From the NCBI RefSeq assembly GCF_000312665.1, contig NZ_HF536772.1, forward strand, positions 279,106-343,105: 64,000 bases of DNA, read 5' to 3'. Positions 8,809 through 17,898 of the stretch are shown piece by piece. Each line of letters opens with the position of its first letter. The first letter of the stretch is position 1. A program made the translations under genes and the position numbers. The DNA is from Rhizobium mesoamericanum STM3625 (GTDB taxonomy: Bacteria > Pseudomonadota > Alphaproteobacteria > Rhizobiales > Rhizobiaceae). Below the pieces are notes generated by a model that searched no databases, was not told the DNA's origin, and saw only the letters and a program-made list of their open reading frames with translations.

Positions 8809-11019
8809 TCAGGCGGCACTGGTTCGGCGCGTCGTAACCTTCGCCGCGCGTGCCTGCATCAGCCGCTCTGTGATCTGATCGGCGGGCATCGGCCTCCCGA
8901 AGAAGTATCCCTGTAGCGTATCGCACCCGAAGAGCCGCACCGCAATGCCCTGCTCCTCGGTCTCGATACCCTCCGCCGTGACCGGAATATCGAGCGAGCG
9001 GGCCAGCGCCACGGTCGCCTGCAGCATTTCGCGCTGGCTATCGCTTTCCAGGATATCCATCACCAGCGAGCGGTCAATCTTGATGCGGTCGAAGCCGAAC
9101 TGGCGCAAATAGCCGATGGACGAGAAGCCTGAACCGAAATCATCGAGCGCCACCTTGACGCCCAGCGCCTTCAATCGTTCGATCGCCTGACTCGTACGTT
9201 GCGGGTTCTGGATCATGTAACCCTCGGTGACTTCAAGGGTCACACGTTTGGCCTCGATCTCTGTCTGTTTCAGGACGTAGCGGACGTAGTCGGCAAAAGC
9301 CGGGTTGCGAAATTGCCCCGGAGAAACGTTGACCGAGACACGCAGTTCCGGCCACTGCTTCGCGGTTTCACATGCTTTGCGCAGCACGAAAAGCCCCAGT
9401 GCCTCGATAAGCCCGCTGGTTTCCGCGACGGGAATGAACACCTCAGGCGAGACCGGGCCATGACCAGGACGGTTCCACCGCACCAAGGCCTCGACGCCGG
9501 TCATTTCGTATGTCGCAGCGTCGATGAGCGGCTGGTAGGCGATCTGCAGATCACCACCCTCGATTGCCATCCGCAGGTCGAGCTCCAGGGCATTGCGCTC
9601 TGCCCGGTCGGCGTCCATCGCCGGATCATAAAGCGTCATGCGCGCCCGACCAGCTTCCTTGGCCTTGTACATGGCAAGGTCGGCCCGGCGCACCAGCTCT
9701 TCACGGTTGATCGTTCCACCTTCCGACATGGCGATACCGATGCTCGCGCCGATGACAACGACGCGCCGGCCGATCTCCAGCGGCTCTGCCAAGAAATCGA
9801 GTATCTGCTCGGAAAGCTGCAGGGCAACCGCCTGTTCGCTCTCCGAAACAAAGGCAATGGCAAACTCATCGCCGCCGATGCGCGCGAGAACTGCGCCCTC
9901 CGGAATGAGCACATTCAGCCCGGCGGCCACTGCACGGATCAGCTGGTCGCCGGTGCCATGGCCATAAGCGTCATTGACTTCCTTGAAGCCGTCGAGATCG
10001 AGATAGAGTATGAGCACATTGCAGCCGGTTTGCGCTGCTTCGGCAACGAAGGCGTCAATGGCCAATCCAAGCCCGTCGCGGTTCAGCAGCCCGCTCAACC
10101 GATCCCGATTGGCTTCTTCCCGGGCATTGATTTCCTCCGCCTTGAGGCGCCGCAGCGCCAGCCAGCCGATGATCAGCAGAACGATGAAGAATAGGCCGAC
10201 AAGCCCGAGTGCCTTGACAACCATTGGACGGACTTCGCCATAGCCGATGTCGCCCGGGGCCCGCGACATCCAGATAAGCTTTCCCAAGGCAACCGATTGC
10301 GCGTCCGAGATCGTCACCGAATAAGGGACCTTGAAGTCCGGAGCTACCAGCTTCAACCCGCCAATAACATAAGTCTCACCAAGCTCGGCGATCCTATCGG
10401 CACTAAGGTGCCGCGCGAAAATGAGGTAGCGATGTTTTCCCGCCGGCACATTAAGCGCACCGGACTTCTCCCGGACGAGCGCCACGCCGATTGCCGCGAT
10501 ACCGGATTTGGTACCAACAAAGCCCGTCGCTTCCGGATTGTCCTGCGAGCTCGCAGCCTTTACCTTGTCGAAAAGCGTCCAGAGAGATGGCGAGAAGAAT
10601 TCGTCCAGCGAGCCGTCCATCGGCCTGCCTTCCCGATAAACCATAATCGGTTTTTTCTCGTCATCGATCACGATAGCTATGTCGAATAGCGAACTGTTGA
10701 CCGACATTTCGCCGTAGTTGCTGATCGTCCAAGCCATACCGTCGGCCGCATAGACGTTTACCGCAGCGTCGTCCCAGGCAGCGTAATCGTTGAGCGTCGC
10801 GCCCAACTGCATTTCGAAGGTCTTCAACGCGCCAGACACGGTTTGTCGCGAACGCTCGTCATCCAGTACGTTCGATCGGTCGGCAACGCGTTCAAGCGCG
10901 TTCAGCACCATGATGGTGACGATCGCAACAACAATGGCAAAGGAAAAAAGGACGCCAGTAACGGTCGCATGGCGACCGATTCCCGAGACTTTCCTACTGC
11001 TTGTGAAAATTCCCCGCAT
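8809..11019 (-). CDS. CHASE4-GGDEF-EAL cyclic-di-GMP enzyme
   Basis: 736-residue inner-membrane signalling protein. A transmembrane helix (about 19-41) leads into a periplasmic CHASE4-type sensor (the AAWDDAAVNVY region) and a second helix (about 268-290). A GGDEF domain follows with intact RIGGDEF, then an EAL domain with GVEALVRW, VTLEVTEGY, DDFGSGFSS and an intact C-terminal QGYFFGRPM. Both the diguanylate cyclase and phosphodiesterase motifs look complete, so net activity cannot be predicted. It stands alone on the minus strand. The sensed signal is unknown. Confidence 0.93.
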   Translation of the reverse strand: MRGIFTSSRKVSGIGRHATVTGVLFSFAIVVAIVTIMVLNALERVADRSNVLDDERSRQTVSGALKTFEMQLGATLNDYAAWDDAAVNVYAADGMAWTISNYGEMSVNSSLFDIAIVIDDEKKPIMVYREGRPMDGSLDEFFSPSLWTLFDKVKAASSQDNPEATGFVGTKSGIAAIGVALVREKSGALNVPAGKHRYLIFARHLSADRIAELGETYVIGGLKLVAPDFKVPYSVTISDAQSVALGKLIWMSRAPGDIGYGEVRPMVVKALGLVGLFFIVLLIIGWLALRRLKAEEINAREEANRDRLSGLLNRDGLGLAIDAFVAEAAQTGCNVLILYLDLDGFKEVNDAYGHGTGDQLIRAVAAGLNVLIPEGAVLARIGGDEFAIAFVSESEQAVALQLSEQILDFLAEPLEIGRRVVVIGASIGIAMSEGGTINREELVRRADLAMYKAKEAGRARMTLYDPAMDADRAERNALELDLRMAIEGGDLQIAYQPLIDAATYEMTGVEALVRWNRPGHGPVSPEVFIPVAETSGLIEALGLFVLRKACETAKQWPELRVSVNVSPGQFRNPAFADYVRYVLKQTEIEAKRVTLEVTEGYMIQNPQRTSQAIERLKALGVKVALDDFGSGFSSIGYLRQFGFDRIKIDRSLVMDILESDSQREMLQATVALARSLDIPVTAEGIETEEQGIAVRLFGCDTLQGYFFGRPMPADQITERLMQARAAKVTTRRTSAA

Positions 11020-11165
11020 TCACTGCTCCCCGATCAAGGAAGTCTGCCAGCGAATGGCTCAAAAAACGGTTAAGGGATCGATATAACGATTAATCGAGCG
11101 CGGATGCACGAAAAGCCGACAAAGACTCCAATTCCCCAATGATTTCCGACACTTGGACAATGAAA

Positions 11166-11714
11166 TCAGGCCCGTGCCCGATTGATTGCAGCGCAGAATT
11201 TTACAAGCGCTGATAACAGCCGGCCGCTTTCGACGCTTTCGGCGATAACGTCGGCCTGTGTCTCACTCGATTTGCCAAGTAATGAGATTCGCAGAAACGC
11301 CTCATCGACAAGCCGCAGCGACATCGTCTTCAGCACTTCCGTCAACTGCTCCAGCGCGAAATCACCGCGATGCGAGGCATGCGCGATCATCACGGGTTTG
11401 AAGGGCACTTCGTCGCGGGAGACCAGCCAATCCAGCGCGTTCTTCAAGCCGCCCGGCAGGCCATGAGCATACTCAGGGCAGGCGACGACGATGCCATCGC
11501 AAGAGCGGATCTCGGCCGCGAATTCTTCCACGACAGCGGGCGTGCTTTCTCCCTCGCGATCCGGGTTGAAGATCGGCAGCTCGCCGATCAACTCGCAGAC
11601 CCGAATGGAGACACCCGCCGGCGCACTGTCGCGTAGCGCTTCGAGCAGCCGGCGATTGGTCGATGCCTTTCGCTGGCTGCCGCAGAGTGCATAGAGAATG
11701 AGCGACTTTTCCAT
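11166..11714 (-). CDS. NAD(P)H-dependent FMN reductase
   Basis: 182-residue flavodoxin-like reductase. The phosphate-binding loop GSQRKASTNRRLLEAL is near the N-terminus, PEYAHGLPGGLKNALDWL is the family signature around residues 80-97, and VMIAHASHRGDFALEQL follows. Members reduce FMN, quinones, chromate or azo compounds; the natural substrate is not known. There is no clear Shine-Dalgarno at the ATG. The gene lies 40 bases downstream of the beta-glucosidase stop in reading order and may form an operon with it. Confidence 0.86.
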   Translation of the reverse strand: MEKSLILYALCGSQRKASTNRRLLEALRDSAPAGVSIRVCELIGELPIFNPDREGESTPAVVEEFAAEIRSCDGIVVACPEYAHGLPGGLKNALDWLVSRDEVPFKPVMIAHASHRGDFALEQLTEVLKTMSLRLVDEAFLRISLLGKSSETQADVIAESVESGRLLSALVKFCAAINRARA

Positions 11715-11754
11715 CTGACCGGTCTAAGCCACGGCGCCGATTCGCACCATCTCG

Positions 11755-13128
11755 TCAGCTGCTCCTGTGGTTGCCTTTCGGGAATTGCGCCGCAAGCTCG
11801 CTGTACCACTTGCCACTCTCTTTCATCGTGCGGACCTGGGTTTGGTAATCGACATGCACGAGACCGAAGCGCATGCGGTAACCCTCGGCCCATTCGAAAT
11901 TGTCCATCAGGCTCCAGGCGAAGTAACCGCGCAACGGGTAGCCGTCCTTAATAAGGCTAGCGACGGTATCGAGGTGCTCGCTGTAGTAATCGAGGCGCGG
12001 CTGGTCGTCGACCTCGCCGTTGACGACGCCTATGTTGTAGCAGGCGCCGTTTTCGGTGATGTAGCACTCCGGCAGCTCGTAGCGACGATAGAGATCCTCA
12101 ACGACGTTCTTCAGGCCGGGCGCGTAGACCTCCCAGCCTATGTCGGTCTTCACGTCGCTGACGCGTGGCGCCTCGAGCGTCCATGGGAAGTCACCGTTCT
12201 TTTCAGGATCGTCGGCAACACGCAGCGGCGTGTAGTAGTTGAGGCCCCACCAGTCGAGCTTCTGATTGATGATCTTGAGGTCGTCCCCTTCCACGACGGG
12301 CATGCGATCGCCCAGTGATTCCACGAACTCCTTCGGATACTCGCCCTTGAAGACCGGATCGAAGAAGGCGCCGTTATGGAACTGGTGCGCACGCTCCCCA
12401 GCTGCCTTGTCGGCCGCGCTGTCGGAGCCCGGTATCACGGACATTGCGTTGAGCACGAGCCCGACAGGAACGTTCGGCGCTTCGGCCCGGATCGCCTCGA
12501 CGCCAAGGCCGTGTGCAAGGTTCATGTGATGCATGGCGTGGAGGGCCGCCTGCATGTTGCGTTCGCCGGGCGCGTGAATTCCGTAGAGATGGCTAAGCCA
12601 TACAATGCACCACGGCTCGTTGAAGGTTGCGACGCTATCCAGGCGGTCGCCGAGGCGGGCCATCACCGTCTTGGCGTAGCGCTGGAACGCATAGGCCGTC
12701 AAGCGTGCCGTCCAGCCGCCGTCACCAGCGAGCAGCAGCGGCAGATCCCAGTGATAGAGCGTCGCGAAGGTCTTGATGCCACGCGCTTTGCAGCCATCGA
12801 CGAGACGATCGTAGAAATCCAGACCCGCCTCGTTCACCGGGCCTGTGCCATCAGGGATGATGCGGGGCCAGGCGATCGAGAAGCGATAGGCTTCGACGCC
12901 CATGGACTTGATAAGATCGAGATCCTGATCGAGACGATTGTAATGATCGCAAGCGACATCGCCGTTATCGCGGTTAAAAACACGGCCCGGCATGTTGCAG
13001 AATGCATCCCAGATGGAGGGCTTGCGGCCGTCTGCCTTGGAAGCGCCTTCAATCTGAAACGCAGCCGTCGCAACGCCAAAAGTGAAATCACCCGGGAAGC
13101 GGGCAGCAAGGGACTTCGGATCGATCAT
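11755..13128 (-). CDS. Glycoside hydrolase family 1 beta-glucosidase
   Basis: 457-residue cytoplasmic GH1 enzyme that releases glucose or related sugars from beta-glycosides. The acid/base Glu171 lies in TFNEPW and the nucleophile Glu359 in YITENG. The N-terminal signature FTFGVATAAFQIEGA is complete, and FAWSLMDNFEWAEGY near the end binds the substrate. The start at 13128 has AGGGA seven bases ahead; a longer frame to 13218 adds an atypical Trp/Arg-rich tail. No transporter is adjacent. Confidence 0.93.
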   Translation of the reverse strand: MIDPKSLAARFPGDFTFGVATAAFQIEGASKADGRKPSIWDAFCNMPGRVFNRDNGDVACDHYNRLDQDLDLIKSMGVEAYRFSIAWPRIIPDGTGPVNEAGLDFYDRLVDGCKARGIKTFATLYHWDLPLLLAGDGGWTARLTAYAFQRYAKTVMARLGDRLDSVATFNEPWCIVWLSHLYGIHAPGERNMQAALHAMHHMNLAHGLGVEAIRAEAPNVPVGLVLNAMSVIPGSDSAADKAAGERAHQFHNGAFFDPVFKGEYPKEFVESLGDRMPVVEGDDLKIINQKLDWWGLNYYTPLRVADDPEKNGDFPWTLEAPRVSDVKTDIGWEVYAPGLKNVVEDLYRRYELPECYITENGACYNIGVVNGEVDDQPRLDYYSEHLDTVASLIKDGYPLRGYFAWSLMDNFEWAEGYRMRFGLVHVDYQTQVRTMKESGKWYSELAAQFPKGNHRSS

Positions 13129-13290
13129 AGGAGCTTCCCTCTGTTGCTGTTGGGTTGGCCTGCGCGGCCATCTTAAGAGGCGGTTTAACCAAGCCAACCA
13201 GGCTTGTACAGGGCTCACATGTCAAAACTGTAACGTTGCAGATCCAACACGCCGCGATACGAAAACGCGACCGTACGCCCACCTCCCCAG

Positions 13291-14892
13291 CTACGCGATA
13301 GTGTCCTCGCCAAAAGGCAACTGAAGCCGTCGCGATATGCCGATATTCTCTATAAACACCTCGTCATGGCTGACCACGAGCAGCGCACCGTCGTAGGCCT
13401 GCAGACCTGCCTCCACGGCCGCGATCGAATCGACATCGAGATGGTTGGTCGGCTCGTCAAGGATGAGCAGCGGCGGCGGTCTTGTACCACCAAGAACGCA
13501 GGCAAGGCCGGCCCGCAGCAGCTGCCCGCCGGAGAGTGTCGAGACCTGCTGAAGGGCGGCATCCGCCCGAAACATGAAACGCGCTAACGCTGCGCGGCAC
13601 GCATTCTCATTGGCATCCTGATTGAGATTGCGGAAATTCTCACGGATCGACAACGATCGATCGAGGAGGCTGACGCTCTGATCGAACAGCGAAAAGCCGG
13701 TCATGACAGAGACCGTCCCGGACCATGGTTTTAGCGCGCCGGTGATTAGCGCCAGTAGCGTCGTTTTGCCGGAACCGTTTGGTCCGGCAATCGTCACGCG
13801 GTCAGGACCGGTCATGGTCAAGGAGAGGTTTCGGATGATCGGCCTATCCGGCTGATAGCCGACAGTGACGCCGTCCAGCCGCAAGACGTGCCTGCCCTGC
13901 GGCAGCCCCGCGGGCGCGAGCCGGGCCGAGAAGGGTTGATGGATCTCGATCTGTCGCCGCGCCACTGACGCCACCTCCATTGCCTCCTCGCGACGTCTTT
14001 GGCCAAGGCGAATCTTATTGCCGTTGGTGTTTTCCGCCTGCCGCTTGAGACCGCCAGCGACGATGCGAGGCATATCGCCTCTGGCCGCTCTCCCACGCCC
14101 GGCGCGATCGCTGCGCGCCTGCCGTTCGGATGTTTCCCGGGCGCTGCGGACCACATCGGCCACGCGCCGCTCCGCGGCTGCGAGATCGCGTTCGGCAGCG
14201 GCGAGTTCAAGCGCCCTGAGCTCGCGAAAATCACTCCAGTTTCCACCGTATCGCCGGGCACCAAGCGTGGTGATCTCGACGATCGCATCCATAGTCTCGA
14301 GTAGTTCGCGATCATGGCTGACGACGATGGCGCCGCCGCGCCAGCCGGCAAGCAGCGCGATGACAGCCTCGCGCCCTTCCCGGTCGAGATTGTTGGTCGG
14401 CTCGTCGAGGATAAGGAAATCGGGATCGGAGAAAGCAAGCGCTGCGAGACCAGCACGCGTCCGCTGCCCACCGGAAAGCGAGGCGAGCGGAGTCTCCGGT
14501 TGAGCATCCAGTCCGACTCGTTCAAGCGCCGCAGCGATACGCGTCTCGATGGTCCAATCGGCCCCGGCGAGCTCGTCGGCAGTGGCCTCGCCGGCTTCGG
14601 CGCGACGCAGGATAGCCAGCGCACCACTTGCGCCGAAAAAGTCGACAACGGTTGCCCCCTCCTCCACCTGTACCTCCTGGCGCAGGATGCCGAGCCGTCC
14701 ACTTAAGGCGATGGTGCCGGATTGCGGCTGCAATTCGCCGGCAACGAGCTTCAGCAGCGTCGTCTTGCCGACTCCGTTACGGCCGACGAGCCCTGTTCGC
14801 TCGGCGCCGAAGTTCAGATCGAGATGGGAAAGAAGTGGCCGCCCGTCAAGCGTGGACCACGAAAGGTTGGACAGGGTAATGGACGCAGGCAT
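13291..14892 (-). CDS. ABC-F family ATPase (duplicated ABC domains)
   Basis: 533-residue soluble protein with two ABC ATPase domains and no membrane segments. The first has Walker A GRNGVGKTT, signature LSGGQRTRAGLA and Walker B FLILDEPTNNLDREG. The second has GPNGSGKTT, LSGGQLLRAGLA and LLILDEPTNHLDVDS. The linker is long, basic and Ala/Glu/Arg-rich, like the P-site tRNA interaction motif. ABC-F proteins act on ribosomes, either in translation rescue or in antibiotic resistance, and the precise role here is unknown. The start at 14892 has GGGAG upstream. Confidence 0.9.
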   Translation of the reverse strand: MPASITLSNLSWSTLDGRPLLSHLDLNFGAERTGLVGRNGVGKTTLLKLVAGELQPQSGTIALSGRLGILRQEVQVEEGATVVDFFGASGALAILRRAEAGEATADELAGADWTIETRIAAALERVGLDAQPETPLASLSGGQRTRAGLAALAFSDPDFLILDEPTNNLDREGREAVIALLAGWRGGAIVVSHDRELLETMDAIVEITTLGARRYGGNWSDFRELRALELAAAERDLAAAERRVADVVRSARETSERQARSDRAGRGRAARGDMPRIVAGGLKRQAENTNGNKIRLGQRRREEAMEVASVARRQIEIHQPFSARLAPAGLPQGRHVLRLDGVTVGYQPDRPIIRNLSLTMTGPDRVTIAGPNGSGKTTLLALITGALKPWSGTVSVMTGFSLFDQSVSLLDRSLSIRENFRNLNQDANENACRAALARFMFRADAALQQVSTLSGGQLLRAGLACVLGGTRPPPLLILDEPTNHLDVDSIAAVEAGLQAYDGALLVVSHDEVFIENIGISRRLQLPFGEDTIA

Positions 14893-15245
14893 GGATAAAC
14901 GACTCCCGAATGGCAAAGCGAACTGGCGTTGCGATCGCGGTGAAATCCATTGCTGCACACATCCTGCTGGTGTTGGCGACAACAGCTAGTTAGGCACGCC
15001 ATGCGCGATAATCAAGGGAAGCACCCACCTCAGCAAAACCGTCGCCAACGCGGTCGTTGTCGCTATCAACGCAGCGACGCGCCGAGCGCGCAGCACAAGG
15101 CAATAAAGTTCACTGCCGCATTCGGCGCGTGGGAGTACTCCCACTGGGTGCGCAACTCTTGCCAATGTTCGGTTGCTAAACGACGATGAGCGCACCCCCC
15201 AATGCTCCAGGAAATGCGCCCATTAGCTGCATCAGTCTGACGATG
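14893..15245. other. Intergenic region with a perfect 16-base palindrome
   Basis: 353 bases between the ABC-F start and the oxidoreductase stop. The only clear structure is the palindrome GTGGGAGTACTCCCAC at 15129-15144, which could be an operator or part of the oxidoreductase transcript end. A 69-codon minus-strand frame with a hydrophobic tail (15195 to 14986) is not convincing as a gene. Confidence 0.4.
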
Positions 15246-16433
15246 TTAGACCTTGACCCAGGCGCCATTCTTCTTGGAGGAGGCCACGCAGGCTTCAACG
15301 AAGGCAACGCCCTTCACGCCGTCATCAACGGTCGGGTAAACCACGGCCTTGTCTACGGCCTTGCCCTTCTTATGGGCGTTGATCGCATGCGCTGCCTCGG
15401 TGTAGATCGTCGCAAAGGCTTCGAGATACCCTTCCGGATGACCGGAGGGGACGCGCGAAACGCGCGCTGCGGCCGCGCCGGAGCCGGCGCCGTTACGGGT
15501 GATCAGGCGCTTCGGCTCGCCGAATGGCGTGAACCAGAGATAGTTCGGATCGGCCTGTACCCATTCCAGACCACCTTTGGTGCCGTAGACGCGAACCTTC
15601 AGGCCGTTTTCGTGGCCGGGCGCCACCTGGCTGCACCAGAGCATGCCCTTGGCGGGCTTCTCGTTACCCTTCGCCTTGAAGCGCAACATGACGTGGGCGT
15701 TGTCATCGAGGCGACGGCCTTCGACAAAGCTGTCGAGATCGGCAGCAAGGCTGTCGAGCTCTAGGCCGGACACGAAGGAGGCGAGGTTATAGGCGTGCGT
15801 GCCGATATCGCCGGTCGAACCGCCAGCACCCGATTGCGCCGGGTCGGTGCGCCATACGGCCTGCTTGGCGCCCGTCCGCTCGACGGCCTCTGTCAGCCAG
15901 TCCTGCGGATACTCAGCCTGGACAATGCGGATGTCGCCTAGCTCGCCATTGGCGATCATCTCGCGCGCCTGACGAACCATTGGATAGCCGGTGTAGTTGT
16001 GCGTCAGGATGAAGAGCGCGCCACTCTCGTCGGCAACCTTCTTCAGCTTCTTGGCATCTGCAAGGTTCGAGGTCAGCGGCTTGTCGCAGATGACATGAAT
16101 CCCGCGACGCAGAAATTCCTTGGCGGCATCATAGTGAACATGGTTCGGGGTGACGATTGAAACAGCCTCGATGCCGTTCTTCAGCTTCGCTTCACGGATC
16201 GCCATCTCGCGATAGCTGGAATAGGTGCGCGACGGATCGAGGCCGAGATCGCGGCCCGATGCCATGGCCTTTTCCGGCGTTGACGACAGCGCGCCTGCGA
16301 TCAGCTCATACTGGTCGTCGATACGGGCAGCGATGCGATGGACGGCGCCGATGAACGCGCCCGCGCCGCCGCCGACCATGCCGAGACGGATACGCGGTTC
16401 TCGCGCCTGTTCGGTAGATGCTTCAATTGCCAT
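15246..16433 (-). CDS. Gfo/Idh/MocA family oxidoreductase
   Basis: 395-residue NAD(P)-dependent sugar/polyol dehydrogenase. The Rossmann motif GMVGGGAGAFIGAVHR is N-terminal, IVTPNHVHYDAAKEFLRRG and the catalytic lysine motif CDKPLTSN follow, and the C-terminal sheet domain completes it. Family members oxidise inositols, glucosides or amino sugars at a hydroxyl; the substrate is not identifiable. The start at 16433 has CAGGAGA upstream. It lies downstream of the isomerase gene (119-base gap) in the same direction, consistent with one sugar pathway. Confidence 0.9.
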   Translation of the reverse strand: MAIEASTEQAREPRIRLGMVGGGAGAFIGAVHRIAARIDDQYELIAGALSSTPEKAMASGRDLGLDPSRTYSSYREMAIREAKLKNGIEAVSIVTPNHVHYDAAKEFLRRGIHVICDKPLTSNLADAKKLKKVADESGALFILTHNYTGYPMVRQAREMIANGELGDIRIVQAEYPQDWLTEAVERTGAKQAVWRTDPAQSGAGGSTGDIGTHAYNLASFVSGLELDSLAADLDSFVEGRRLDDNAHVMLRFKAKGNEKPAKGMLWCSQVAPGHENGLKVRVYGTKGGLEWVQADPNYLWFTPFGEPKRLITRNGAGSGAAAARVSRVPSGHPEGYLEAFATIYTEAAHAINAHKKGKAVDKAVVYPTVDDGVKGVAFVEACVASSKKNGAWVKV

Positions 16434-16552
16434 TGGTTTCTCCTGAAGATGCGTAGGGCAGAAAACGCCCTTCCCTTGGTGGGTTGGAGGAAGGGAGAGC
16501 CCCTTCCCACTCAGTTCCATTCTGCCCATTTCCGTTCGGAAGGGCCGCGGTC

Positions 16553-17605
16553 TCAGAGACCAAGCATACGGCGGTTGGCCGCCTGGTCCGTGCCGCTCGA
16601 TGCGAAATCGTCGAACGCCTTCTCGGTGACGCGGATGATATGCGCAGCTACGAACTCGGCACCTTCGCGTGCACCGTCTTCGGGATGCTTCAGAGCGCAT
16701 TCCCACTCGACAACGGCCCAGCCGTCGAAGTCGTTGGCCGTCAATTTCGAAAAGACGGCACCGAAATCGACCTGGCCATCGCCCGGCGAACGGAAGCGCC
16801 CTGCGCGTTGGACCCAGCCCTGATAGCCGCCATAGACGCCCTGACGGCCGGTCGGATTGAACTCGGCATCCTTGACGTGGAACATCTTGATGCGGTCCTT
16901 ATAGATGTCGAGGTTCTCGAGATAATCGAGGCACTGCAGGATGTAATGGGACGGATCGTAGAGCATGTTGGCACGGGGATGATTACCGACGCGCTCCAGG
17001 AACATCTCGTAAGTGATGCCGTCATGCAGGTCTTCGCCGGGATGGATTTCGTAGCAGACGTCGACGCCGTTTTCGTCGGCATGGTCGAGGATCGGCTTCC
17101 AGCGGCGAGCAAGTTCGTCGAAGGCGGTTTCGACAAGGCCGGCGGGACGCTGCGGCCACGGATAGATGAACGGCCAGGCGAGCGCGCCAGAGAAGGTCGC
17201 ATGTGCCTTGATGCCGAGATGCTTGGACGCGGTCAGCGCCATCTTGACCTGTTCGACCGCCCATTGCTGACGTGCCTTCGGATTGCCGCGCACCTCAGGG
17301 GCAGCAAAGCCGTCAAATGCTTCGTCATAGGCCGGGTGCACGGCGACGAGCTGGCCCTGAAGATGGGTTGAGAGTTCCGTGATTTCGACGCCGTTCTGGC
17401 GCGCGACGCCAGCGAATTCGTCGCAATAATTCTTCGAGGACGCCGCCTTCTTGAGGTCGATCAGCTGGCCCGCCCAGGTCGGGACCTGCACGCCCTTGTA
17501 GCCGACATCGGCTGCCCATTTGGTGATCGAATCCCAAGAGTTGAAAGGCGCGGCATCGCCCGCGAACTGTCCGAGAAACAAGCCTGGACCCTTGATCGTT
17601 TTCAT
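16553..17605 (-). CDS. Sugar phosphate isomerase/epimerase (xylose isomerase-like TIM barrel)
   Basis: 350-residue TIM barrel of the AP endonuclease 2/xylose isomerase-like family. Metal and catalytic residues are visible in CYEIHPGEDLHDG, NMLYDPSHYILQ, KMFHVKDAEF and AVVEWECALK. Such proteins are usually partners of Gfo/Idh/MocA dehydrogenases in inositol or keto-sugar conversion. AGGGAGGA lies upstream of the ATG. A short dyad AAACGTTT at 17633-17640, 28 bases ahead, resembles the core of the LacI operators at 23428-23462 and may put this pair under the same control. Confidence 0.88.
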   Translation of the reverse strand: MKTIKGPGLFLGQFAGDAAPFNSWDSITKWAADVGYKGVQVPTWAGQLIDLKKAASSKNYCDEFAGVARQNGVEITELSTHLQGQLVAVHPAYDEAFDGFAAPEVRGNPKARQQWAVEQVKMALTASKHLGIKAHATFSGALAWPFIYPWPQRPAGLVETAFDELARRWKPILDHADENGVDVCYEIHPGEDLHDGITYEMFLERVGNHPRANMLYDPSHYILQCLDYLENLDIYKDRIKMFHVKDAEFNPTGRQGVYGGYQGWVQRAGRFRSPGDGQVDFGAVFSKLTANDFDGWAVVEWECALKHPEDGAREGAEFVAAHIIRVTEKAFDDFASSGTDQAANRRMLGL

Positions 17606-17632
17606 GTCAATTCCTCCCTAAAAGATGACCGT

Positions 17633-17640
17633 AAACGTTT
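17633..17640. promoter_or_regulatory. Possible LacI-type half operator AAACGTTT
   Basis: Eight-base palindrome within GTAAACGTTT just upstream of the isomerase gene. Its flanks partly match the TGTAAA-N2-TTTACA sites near the LacI gene, and the LacI family often prefers a central CG. The match is short. Confidence 0.3.
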
Positions 17641-17898
17641 CTGGTGAAGTTCTAGCACGCGATTTGAAGTCTGCAAGCCGATTTCGGCGAAACTGCAAAT
17701 TTGCTCAGCGGTGCGGAAACCGAAGGCCGGCCGACTTAACCACGGCCTGTTTCGGCGCACAAGACGTACGTACCGCAGTTCTGCTCGCCACCCTGTCACA
17801 GCAGTGGCATCCGCCCGTAATCCGGGCTCTTGCAGCGTGTTGCGGCGGTAGACATCCCGCCGTGCCGTGCTACTGTCTTTGGACCAGGAGGATGGCGC

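Noticed and set aside
9199..10194. Plus-strand open frame of 331 codons
   Set aside because: Antisense of the GGDEF-EAL gene, no domain.
14986..15195. Possible 69-residue minus-strand protein with hydrophobic C-terminus
   Set aside because: No ribosome binding site, no signal peptide pattern at the start and no recognised family.
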